From positions 1 through 34,693 of the forward strand of contig JAQWLS010000002.1 of the NCBI GenBank assembly GCA_029247135.1: a DNA stretch of 34,693 bases, given 5' to 3'. Shown in pieces: positions 9,218 to 16,825 of the stretch. Under the pieces are notes generated by a model. It saw only the letters and a list, made by a program, of their open reading frames with translations. It searched no databases and had not been told where the DNA came from. Numbering within the stretch: the stretch's first letter is position 1; every line of letters starts with the position of its first letter. Source of the DNA: Dehalococcoidia bacterium (GTDB taxonomy: Bacteria; Chloroflexota; Dehalococcoidia; UBA2979). A program made the position numbers and the translations under genes.

Positions 9218-10888
9218 ATGAAAATGACTGGTGGACAAGCCCTGGCACATTCGCTGCGAATAGAGGGAATCGACACTTTATTTGCGCTCCCTGGGATACA
9301 ACTGGATTATCTATTCGATGCGCTATGGGAGCTACGTGATGAATTTACGATTTACCATACTCGCCACGAGCAGGCCACCGGCTATATGGCTGATGGATTT
9401 GCACGCTCCACCGGAAAACCGGCTGGGTTCATTGTTGTCCCGGGACCGGGTGTTTTAAATACCACGGCTTCGCTCTCGACTTCGTATGCGTGCTCGTCAC
9501 CGGTAATGTGTATTACAGGTCAGATCGATACTCCACTAATCGATCAAGGGATCGGAGCTCTACACGAAATAAATGATCAAGTAGGACTTTTATCGCACTT
9601 AACCAAGTCGTCGGAACGTGGCAATTCACCGTCAGAAATTCCATCGATGGTGAGGCGAGCAAATCGTGCATTGAAAGAAGGTCGACCACGGCCAGTGTCT
9701 ATTGAAGTTTCACCGGATGTACTATCCAGTATTGGCGATGTGACGCTTCTTGAACCGGAGCACCTAAGTAACCGTGACATACAAACAGTTGATACGGCAT
9801 TAATTGATCAGGCGGCTGAATTATTAGGTAAGGCTGAAAATCCTGTAATTTGTGCTGGTGGCGGCGCCCTGACCTCTGAAGCTTGGGAAGAAATTCAAGA
9901 ATTATCTAAAATACTCAACGCGCCGGTGCTTATGACTTCAAATGGAAGAGGAATCATAGACGAGCGGTTGGCATATGGCGTTTCCGGGAGATTCGCTACA
10001 AATAAACTAGTTCCTGAAGCTGACGTGATTTTTGCAGTTGGAACTCGTTTTGCCATGGCCTCAAACATGGGCTTGGGTGGTGGCGTTAATGTCCAAGGAA
10101 AATTAATTCAATGTGACGTTGACAGTGACGAAATTGGCAGAAACTATCCAGCTGCCATCGGACTTCAAACTGACGCAAAGCTAGCCGTCGCCGCCTTATG
10201 TAACGCTTTGCCAAAATACAACACCATTCGTGATTCACGTGAGACGGAATTAACTAATCTCAAGGCCGCACAAACAGAAGCTATGAACGTGATGAACTGG
10301 CAGGCGGCTATGTCCCAAGCTATCAGGAAAGCCATTCCTGATGATGGAATCGTGGTGTCTGAAAGTACGCAAGTAGGGTATTTCATACAGGGCGGTGGAT
10401 TCCCTGTTTACAACCCTCGCACGATGATAACGAGCGGTTATCAAGGAACGCTAGGGTACGGGTATCCAACGGCGCTTGGTGTACAGGTGGGTAATCCCGA
10501 TAAAGTAGTCGTTTCAGTAAATGGAGACGGCGGATTTATGTATAACGTGCAGGAACTTTCGACTCAAGCCGAATTTGATATACCACTTATCACTCTGGTA
10601 TTTGCTGATGGTCTTTTTGGAAATGTCAAAAGAATTCAGGAAGAAAAATACAATGGCCATGGAATGTCAACGAAGTTAAACAATCCTGATTTTGCGGCTC
10701 TTGCCGAACTGTTCGGCGTAGCAGGATATCGGGCAAATACCGCTGAAGAACTATTCAGCACTCTCACAACTGCAATCGAAAATCGAAAACCTACGCTTAT
10801 TGAGGTGACTCAGCCACCAACACCAGAGCTCTCCTCCTTGATGGTAATGAAGCAGGAGCCACCCCGACCAATTGTGAACCTAGCCTAA
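9218..10888 (+). CDS. ThDP-dependent enzyme, acetolactate synthase-like family (substrate unknown)
   Basis: HTRHEQATGYMADGFARSTGKPAGFIVVPGPGVLN (N-terminal catalytic Glu region) and VVVSVNGDGGFMYNVQELSTQAEFDIPL (GDG...N ThDP motif); GAGGTGAT SD. Confidence 0.92.
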   Translation: MKMTGGQALAHSLRIEGIDTLFALPGIQLDYLFDALWELRDEFTIYHTRHEQATGYMADGFARSTGKPAGFIVVPGPGVLNTTASLSTSYACSSPVMCITGQIDTPLIDQGIGALHEINDQVGLLSHLTKSSERGNSPSEIPSMVRRANRALKEGRPRPVSIEVSPDVLSSIGDVTLLEPEHLSNRDIQTVDTALIDQAAELLGKAENPVICAGGGALTSEAWEEIQELSKILNAPVLMTSNGRGIIDERLAYGVSGRFATNKLVPEADVIFAVGTRFAMASNMGLGGGVNVQGKLIQCDVDSDEIGRNYPAAIGLQTDAKLAVAALCNALPKYNTIRDSRETELTNLKAAQTEAMNVMNWQAAMSQAIRKAIPDDGIVVSESTQVGYFIQGGGFPVYNPRTMITSGYQGTLGYGYPTALGVQVGNPDKVVVSVNGDGGFMYNVQELSTQAEFDIPLITLVFADGLFGNVKRIQEEKYNGHGMSTKLNNPDFAALAELFGVAGYRANTAEELFSTLTTAIENRKPTLIEVTQPPTPELSSLMVMKQEPPRPIVNLA

Positions 10889-10900
10889 ATGTACAAAACT

Positions 10901-11194
10901 CTAGAGGAATTGGTTAAGTAAATAGGTGCCATCGGTCCAAGTCGGCTCAGATTCCAAGTGCTCCATTATCTGTAAAAATGACTCGTGCTGTTCAGGCCGA
11001 TTGGCGTTAGCGACATATGCGTCTTTACTCTCGAAAACTGCTACTCCGAGCATGTAGTCTTCTTCATCCGGCTGCATAAGTAACCACGCCACCATTCCTT
11101 CAGGTGGGGTTACACGTATGTCGTCAAAAAGCGCAACAAGATTGTCTTGATGGCCCTCTTTGACATTCATCTGAGCTATTGATCCATAGTACAT
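10901..11194 (-). CDS. Small protein, antibiotic biosynthesis monooxygenase (ABM)/ferredoxin-like fold type
   Basis: 97 aa from MYYGSIAQMNVKEGHQDNLVALFDD..., with VAVFESKDAYVANANRPEQHESFLQIMEHLESEPTW. The track start (11398) reads back into the amine oxidase gene; 11194 follows an AGAGAGGAAACGT SD. Confidence 0.7.
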   Translation of the reverse strand: MYYGSIAQMNVKEGHQDNLVALFDDIRVTPPEGMVAWLLMQPDEEDYMLGVAVFESKDAYVANANRPEQHESFLQIMEHLESEPTWTDGTYLLNQFL

Positions 11195-11237
11195 GTACGT
11201 TTCCTCTCTTTCTAGCAAATCGAAATCGTAGTTTGAT

Positions 11238-13202
11238 CTAACATTTACACTCTCCCTGACAATTACAGTGGGCACTTGAAGGTGGCACATCCAATGCGGG
11301 ATTCCTATCGAAAAAACCAGAGGGCCGTATTGAAAATCCAGTGTATGCCACAGGCATGACTGGCCAATCCTCCAGCCTTGGGATGTGGTTGTGGCCAAAT
11401 GTGTACCAAATGACTACATCTTTGTCTTCGAGATTCCTATTGCCGCTCATCCACTTGGGAAGACCATCCCCGCCTGCATGCTGGTTCGGATAATTTCCTG
11501 CAGCAAACATTTCGTCCCTGTCATACTCAGTCGCCCACATATGCCCTGTCATGAACGCGGCTCGTTTCATAATGACTGCATCATCATGATGGAATGGGAG
11601 AACATTCTCGCCAGGTGCAATTTTATAGCTAACTGGCTCACCCATATAGTTATGGCTGGAATGATTAGCCACTGTCCAGTAACGGGCAGCAAACGGGTCG
11701 ACTTTTCTCGGGAAATCATTTTCCTCAGAGAGTACCGTTTTCTTTACTGAGAATGCGTTTCCATGTTGATTGTCAGCACTGATGGGATCACGAACCGTGT
11801 CCACTTCATAAACTGAGTTTTGTTGGCCATCAACCATCATGTCGAGCCGTACATTGAAGTAGTGCTGATGATTATGAGCTACAACTTGTGGGGCAACCAG
11901 AGTTCCATTCTTTGGCTTCACATTAGGTGGAACAGCGGAAGAATTCACCACGCCGGTCAGTTTGACCTGATAGTCAATGCTGCCATCCTGATAAAAATAC
12001 CAAAAGAATCCATATTCATAATTGCCAACCGTGGTGAAAAACGATACGACGAGTCGTCTTGAGCGGCGAACTTCTGTTTCCCCAATCCGGTTATCAGTGT
12101 GTTTCCAGAGGACACCAAAGTCTTCTTCATGCATGCAAATCACATTTTTTTGGATCCCGGCCTTCCCTGTGATGTCATAAAGTGAGACGTCGAAGTAATA
12201 GATTTCTCCTAAACAATCACATCCGAGCTCGAGCGAGTTGGCGCATTTACCGATCCCTACCTCTCCGGAATCAAAGACTTGCTTCTTGTAATGATCGTTT
12301 GTGGGATCACCATATGGAACGACCATCTCAGATAATGCTCCGCGGTAGAGAATGGGCCGGGCTTTGCCTTGATCTTCATAGGTGACGTTGTGAATTACCA
12401 GTCCCTCGCGGGGGGTGTATCCAACGCGAAGCTGCCATTTTTGCCACTTCACTTCATTCCCAGTGACCGTAAAGCTAGGACCTTCAGGTTGAGTAATTTC
12501 AATTGGTTTCAGATCGGTTCGAAATGATTCCTGATATCGTGCCGCATAATTACCATCTTCTGGCGGAATCGGTACAACTCCGAAGTCTTGAATTTCAAAT
12601 ATTTCGCTCTTGTTGAGGTCGATGATGACGGAAAGTCCTTCGATTGGCCGAGCATAGCCATTATCTGTGCGTTCGCGTCGCACCCAGCATCTACCGACTG
12701 CAAGTCGTTTTCCCTCTTCAGATTTATTCCCAAAATTAGAGATAGGCCAAGGATCAATCATGACAAGATCAGGATTAGTGATGCCGCGTCTGTTAAGTGC
12801 CGCCACAAATCGAGTATCATGCTTAATTTTACTTTCAAATTCTAGAAAGTTTGTTTCCTGATCGCCAAAAATAAATGCCGGCTGCACACCTGTGATGTGC
12901 TTCGACTCAAGCAACTCGTCAGTGTCCAACGACACTAAAAGCTCATAAACCTCTCCATTCTTGGGGTTAAGTGCCACCAAAAATGCTTCACGAGGAACGT
13001 GGTTTCCTGTCTGGTAGTTCAGTACCTGCTCTTTATCGGGCTCGCGCATCACAATAGTTTCAAAAAGCGGTGTCTCGCCTAAGTGAGTATCGGTCTTGGC
13101 AATCCCAACTGCTCTGTCAATCTCCTCCACTGAAAGAGGATCTAATGGATGCTGAGCAACTTCCTCGGCCACAGCCTCTTTTACTTTGTCATCGACTACC
13201 AT
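11238..13202 (-). CDS. Primary (copper) amine oxidase
   Basis: TVGNYEYGFFWYF topaquinone motif (modified Tyr codon at 12018-12020), HNHQHYFNVRLD copper-ligand motif, FFDRNPALDVP near the C-terminus. GGTGAGGAG SD favours the start at MVVDDK (13202) over the track's 13235. Confidence 0.95.
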   Translation of the reverse strand: MVVDDKVKEAVAEEVAQHPLDPLSVEEIDRAVGIAKTDTHLGETPLFETIVMREPDKEQVLNYQTGNHVPREAFLVALNPKNGEVYELLVSLDTDELLESKHITGVQPAFIFGDQETNFLEFESKIKHDTRFVAALNRRGITNPDLVMIDPWPISNFGNKSEEGKRLAVGRCWVRRERTDNGYARPIEGLSVIIDLNKSEIFEIQDFGVVPIPPEDGNYAARYQESFRTDLKPIEITQPEGPSFTVTGNEVKWQKWQLRVGYTPREGLVIHNVTYEDQGKARPILYRGALSEMVVPYGDPTNDHYKKQVFDSGEVGIGKCANSLELGCDCLGEIYYFDVSLYDITGKAGIQKNVICMHEEDFGVLWKHTDNRIGETEVRRSRRLVVSFFTTVGNYEYGFFWYFYQDGSIDYQVKLTGVVNSSAVPPNVKPKNGTLVAPQVVAHNHQHYFNVRLDMMVDGQQNSVYEVDTVRDPISADNQHGNAFSVKKTVLSEENDFPRKVDPFAARYWTVANHSSHNYMGEPVSYKIAPGENVLPFHHDDAVIMKRAAFMTGHMWATEYDRDEMFAAGNYPNQHAGGDGLPKWMSGNRNLEDKDVVIWYTFGHNHIPRLEDWPVMPVAYTGFSIRPSGFFDRNPALDVPPSSAHCNCQGECKC

Positions 13203-13318
13203 TTCAAACTCCTCACCAATCGTCTTCTCGATCATCAGTGTAGATGAAAATGCCCGATGTTTACGCCGATGTGCAAGATCAGTTCGTATACTGAATCCTT
13301 TGGTTCCTGAGCTTTAAA

Positions 13319-13471
13319 TTAGTTCGCTGATCGACTAAGTCCAATAGCAGTCCCGATACCGATCGTGAGTCCTATAGCATTTGATGCAGCCACACTGAGA
13401 TCGGTAACTGTGCTCAGGATAAGAGCACAGCCTATACCTATAACTATTCCAGCTATTTGTCCAAATCTCAT
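13319..13471 (-). CDS. Short glycine-rich hydrophobic protein, 50 aa, below the ORF-track length cutoff
   Basis: Translation MRFGQIAGIVIGIGCALILSTVTDLSVAASNAIGLTIGIGTAIGLSRSAN*; two hydrophobic segments; no strong SD. Confidence 0.4.
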   Translation of the reverse strand: MRFGQIAGIVIGIGCALILSTVTDLSVAASNAIGLTIGIGTAIGLSRSAN

Positions 13472-13582
13472 CACTACATTTTATATCGGTTTAGCTCTTT
13501 TCAGTTAGCCATCATGTACTCACAAGAAATCACCCAAGTAAACTCATAAGAGAGTCCAACTCTGATAACAACGGGAGCCAAA

Positions 13583-13807
13583 ATGACACAGGAAACCCAC
13601 ATAGATAAACTCAGGATTTTTGAAGAGACAACACCGATAGATGAACGTCTCGTGCACACCTGTGATCTCTTAAAGCGCCTCATAGGTATGGAATTCAAAC
13701 CATATGACAAAGATTACGTCGCTACACAGTCGCAAGTAAACAGTGCAGTCGCACAATCACTCTTGGTACTCTCCGAGTGTATCCAAGACTTAAATAAAAG
13801 GAATTAG
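13583..13807 (+). CDS. Hypothetical 74-aa protein
   Basis: ORF with GGGAG SD, followed directly by a strong inverted repeat. Confidence 0.55.
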   Translation: MTQETHIDKLRIFEETTPIDERLVHTCDLLKRLIGMEFKPYDKDYVATQSQVNSAVAQSLLVLSECIQDLNKRN

Positions 13808-13837
13808 GTTCCTTCCCAATGTGAATTGGGAAGGAAC
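13808..13837 (+). terminator. Perfect 12-bp inverted repeat (GTTCCTTCCCAA-TGTGAA-TTGGGAAGGAAC), terminator-like hairpin without a clear U-tract
   Basis: Begins immediately after the stop codon of the 74-aa ORF. Confidence 0.5.
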
Positions 13838-13916
13838 TGATCTGACTCAGTAATACACTTGTGCTGATTCATACGACCCTACCAGCGGGCGTTACCTTCA
13901 ATTAACTTATACAAGA

Positions 13917-13941
13917 AAGGTCTGGATGCCACCACCCAGAC
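13917..13941 (-). terminator. Possible weak terminator downstream of the 13966-14499 gene
   Basis: On the minus strand GTCTGG...CCAGAC is followed by CTTTCTTGT. Confidence 0.35.
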
Positions 13942-13965
13942 TCTAACTACTCGACGCACTGGATA

Positions 13966-14499
13966 CTATTCTGCTCTCCGAAGAGTAGTCACTCCAAGTA
14001 CTAACATGACAAGCATAAAGAGGGGCCATACCATCTCTCCGTAAGCGTCGTCACCAACGCCACCAATACCAATGGCCAAGAATCCGATACAACCTAATAG
14101 TCCAAGCAATCCCGAAAGTATTTTGTTAAAAAATTCTTGAAGGTAATAACCGAAGCCAGTAAAAGCTAGGCCAAGGAACAGAGATGCCCAAACGAGTCGC
14201 CCAACGGCTTCCCGTCCGCCCGCATTTCCTACGGATGCGAACGAGTCAGCAACCATTCCCCCTGCTGTGGAAATCACTATTATAAGCAGCCCGATTTGCG
14301 CCATTTCCTTGCCGATACCAGTTGGCATAGCATCCTTGGTTCGCATAAAAGCGATTGGGACCGACAACAGAATCCAACTCGCAATCAGCTCCATTTGTAA
14401 CGTAGATAAAATCTCTAAACCACCTAATATCAGGTAGACAATCAAGGGTCCCAGACCTGCCACTATAAAAAAAGTGCCCGTAATCGTATTTGATTTCAT
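13966..14499 (-). CDS. Membrane protein (tandem paralog A)
   Basis: 177 aa from MKSNTITGTFFIVAG...; SD CTGGAGAAGT before ATG; similar to the 14610-15152 gene. The track start at 14550 lies upstream of this SD. Confidence 0.8.
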   Translation of the reverse strand: MKSNTITGTFFIVAGLGPLIVYLILGGLEILSTLQMELIASWILLSVPIAFMRTKDAMPTGIGKEMAQIGLLIIVISTAGGMVADSFASVGNAGGREAVGRLVWASLFLGLAFTGFGYYLQEFFNKILSGLLGLLGCIGFLAIGIGGVGDDAYGEMVWPLFMLVMLVLGVTTLRRAE

Positions 14500-14530
14500 A
14501 CTTCTCCAGCTTTCCACCCCCGGAGCCGCA
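14500..14530 (-). promoter_or_regulatory. Conserved 31-nt leader copy A with potential SD-sequestering hairpin (CTCCGG/CTGGAG, plus coords 14504-14525)
   Basis: 30/31 nt identical to 15153-15183 and immediately upstream of the start codon. Confidence 0.55.
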
Positions 14531-14545
14531 TCTTGGATGAAGTAT

Positions 14546-14587
14546 ACCAAAAAGGAAAGGTCAGGGTTAGGACACCCTGACCTTTCC
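14546..14587 (-). terminator. Intrinsic terminator for the 14610-15152 gene
   Basis: Perfect 14-bp stem GGAAAGGTCAGGGT/ACCCTGACCTTTCC with a 6-nt loop; the minus strand continues into CCTTTCCTTTTTTGG (U-tract). Confidence 0.85.
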
Positions 14588-14609
14588 CTCAGTTATCGCT
14601 AGCTGGTAA

Positions 14610-15152
14610 TTACTCCCTTCTGAGAGTAATTACACCCATCGCAATAATAAGTAGCATCCAGATCGGCATTACCACCATTAGTAGTGAATTCTCGTCCTGG
14701 TCGGTACCGCCAATACCGAGTACGAGGAAACCGACTACACCAAGAAGCATCAACAAACCCGAGACAACAACCGGAAATGCTTTCTCCAGATAGTATCCGA
14801 GGCCCAGAAAGAATGTACCAATCATCATTGTTGACCAAAGTAACTGACCAATAGTATTACGTGCCGCATCGTCACCAGCAGCTGCAAAGGCGTCAGCTAC
14901 CATGCCACCACCAAAAGCAACAATCGTGACTAGCACACCAATCTGAGCCATTTCTTTGCCCGTGCTGGCTGTCATGATGTTGGTTGTCCGCATATACGCT
15001 ATCGGTATAGAAAGGAGCAACCAACTTGCTATCAGCTCGGTCTGTTGAGTCGTTAGTACATCCAGCCCGTCGGGGCTTAGGGCCATATAAATCAATAGTG
15101 GCGTTACACCGCCCACCAAAAAAAAGAGGCCTGTAATGGTATTTGATTTCAT
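14610..15152 (-). CDS. Membrane protein (tandem paralog B)
   Basis: MKSNTITGLFFLVGG...; shares ELIASW.LLS.PIA.MRT, GKEMAQIG, GGMVADAF and GYYL with paralog A. The track start at 15266 lies upstream of the SD-proximal ATG. Confidence 0.8.
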   Translation of the reverse strand: MKSNTITGLFFLVGGVTPLLIYMALSPDGLDVLTTQQTELIASWLLLSIPIAYMRTTNIMTASTGKEMAQIGVLVTIVAFGGGMVADAFAAAGDDAARNTIGQLLWSTMMIGTFFLGLGYYLEKAFPVVVSGLLMLLGVVGFLVLGIGGTDQDENSLLMVVMPIWMLLIIAMGVITLRRE

Positions 15153-15183
15153 ACTTCTCCAGCTTTCTACCCCCGGAGCCGCA
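15153..15183 (-). promoter_or_regulatory. Conserved 31-nt leader copy B (hairpin at plus coords 15157-15178)
   Basis: Same sequence as 14500-14530 with a single mismatch. Confidence 0.55.
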
Positions 15184-15262
15184 CGTCTGTGGTTGCTAGG
15201 CCACACATGAAATTGCCTGTTAAGCCTACCACAAACATGACTATTCGAGTCAAGTAAAGCGT

Positions 15263-15814
15263 TCACAAAATCTTATGGATATTGGCCAGAAAACTCCACC
15301 AATATTTCACGACTCCCACTGCCGTGTATTTATCTAGCCATTTACCGCCGTGCAATGCGTATTCTTGAAATTCCTTAAATACCAGAAGAACCATGAGTAA
15401 AATGAAAATACTCCGAGCACTCAATATGGTTTTTGAAAAATAATGTCTGGTAAACGCAATTGCAATGACCCAGAATTCGAATACATTCGGGAAAGCCAAT
15501 AGAATCCATCGATTCCCAATAACTTCAAAAATAAGCACTCCGATAATCCTGTATGCAAACAGCAAAACCGCAATACGACGGTATGGTTGTTCCCATCTCA
15601 GTGAGACCCAAAGAAAGGTTGCCATATAGGTGAGATCCAACCATTTATCTAACGCCTGGTAGTTCCCTACTCCACCCATGTCTAGAAGGTTCATCAAAAA
15701 AAGGTCAGATAAATCAATTACAACAGCGAGTATCGAACCGAAAAGCATCCAGCGCAAAATAAGCAAGGCGCCCAGAATTCGAACAGCAGAAATAATCAGT
15801 TCTTCAGTTGTCAT
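15263..15814 (-). CDS. Hypothetical multi-pass membrane protein
   Basis: 183 aa, strongly hydrophobic segments; no recognised family. Confidence 0.7.
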   Translation of the reverse strand: MTTEELIISAVRILGALLILRWMLFGSILAVVIDLSDLFLMNLLDMGGVGNYQALDKWLDLTYMATFLWVSLRWEQPYRRIAVLLFAYRIIGVLIFEVIGNRWILLAFPNVFEFWVIAIAFTRHYFSKTILSARSIFILLMVLLVFKEFQEYALHGGKWLDKYTAVGVVKYWWSFLANIHKIL

Positions 15815-15836
15815 AAGTTCATGCTAAGTGATCTAA

Positions 15837-15911
15837 TGGTGGGCCCCGTGGGGGTCGAACCCACGACCTGCGGATTAAGAGTCCGTTGCTCTACCACTGA
15901 GCTAGAGGCCC
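15837..15911 (-). tRNA. tRNA-Lys (anticodon CTT), CCA encoded
   Basis: Cloverleaf: GGGCCTC-TA-GCTC-AGTGGTA-GAGC-A-ACGGA-CTCTTAA-TCCGC-AGGTC-GTGGG-TTCGACC-CCCAC-GGGGCCC-A-CCA. Confidence 0.97.
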
Positions 15912-16044
15912 AAGAGCAGTCTATTACTGACTAAACCTAAAATCTAGCTAGTTCCAAAAGCTGTAGAAGATAGCGAGATACAGACAAAATAAATTTTCAC
16001 CGAATATTGGACATAATCTCAAACATATTTATTATGATTGACTC

Positions 16045-16473
16045 ATGCACGATAGAGAAGATCAACGCTTGGAGTTCCATAGATGGCTGCGGCTACGCAC
16101 TGAGTACCAAGATCCTAATCCTACTCCTACCCCTGATTTATACTCGGATGATGAACTGTTCACAGCCATGCTAAAAGCGATGCGCGGAGCGGATATGCAA
16201 CTAGCTCGAGTGCGACCGGCACCATATGACGTTGACACTGTTTGGCTAGAAAATCTTATGAAAGAAGCTAAGGCACGGAGTGCTCGATTGAAGTCTAACG
16301 CCGTAAATCTCTGGAATCATGGCAAGTATCTAAGGCTCAGAGAAATTGCAAATGAACGAATTGAAGGCAAGAGGGACGCCGGTTTCCGGCATAACCTGTA
16401 TGCACAGCTCTTCGCGCAGTGGATCATCGATGGCCAATTCCCAAATCTCGATGTGGCAGATAATACTTCATAG
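16045..16473 (+). CDS. Hypothetical 142-aa basic protein
   Basis: Single ORF between two tRNA genes; no recognised domain. Confidence 0.6.
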   Translation: MHDREDQRLEFHRWLRLRTEYQDPNPTPTPDLYSDDELFTAMLKAMRGADMQLARVRPAPYDVDTVWLENLMKEAKARSARLKSNAVNLWNHGKYLRLREIANERIEGKRDAGFRHNLYAQLFAQWIIDGQFPNLDVADNTS

Positions 16474-16558
16474 AATCCAGATAAAGACTCGTCTAGGAAT
16501 ACACCAAGAGTCATTATGATCGCTATTTCAAAGAATCTAAGCTAGCATAGGAGCCCGT

Positions 16559-16635
16559 GGGTGATTAGCTCAGTTGGTTAGAGCGCTTGCTCGACACGCA
16601 AGAGGTCGTTGGTTCGAATCCAATATCGCCCACCA
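16559..16635 (+). tRNA. tRNA-Val (anticodon GAC), CCA encoded, with C33
   Basis: Cloverleaf: GGGTGAT-TA-GCTC-AGTTGGTTA-GAGC-G-CTTGC-TCGACAC-GCAAG-AGGTC-GTTGG-TTCGAAT-CCAAT-ATCGCCC-A-CCA. Confidence 0.93.
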
Positions 16636-16714
16636 TCACCAGACCTTCAGGTCTACCAGTAACAGGTTCGAGAAAAATCTATTTTTTCTAATTTGCTTGA
16701 CACATCTGATATCT

Positions 16715-16750
16715 TAAAAAAGCCGTGGGGGCACGCAGAAATACTTCTGC
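16715..16750 (-). terminator. Likely intrinsic terminator downstream of the enoyl-CoA hydratase gene
   Basis: Minus strand: GCAGAAGTATTTCTGC hairpin, then CGTGCCCCCACG hairpin followed by GCTTTTTT. Confidence 0.6.
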
Positions 16751-16825
16751 ATGAATACTGGATTAGTTACAACGGTTCTCATCTTAATCTTAGCTATTAT
16801 CAGTCGCATTTCTCAGTAAAATGCG

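Noticed and set aside
15837-16635. Possible integrative element bounded by tRNA-Lys and tRNA-Val
   Set aside because: No integrase and no direct repeat of either tRNA 3' end found by eye within the window.
16751-16819. 22-aa hydrophobic ORF MNTGLVTTVLILILAIISRISQ preceded by two hairpins
   Set aside because: No Shine-Dalgarno, and the upstream hairpins plus U-tract on the minus strand are better explained as the terminator of the enoyl-CoA hydratase gene. Coding potential is unsupported without homologs.
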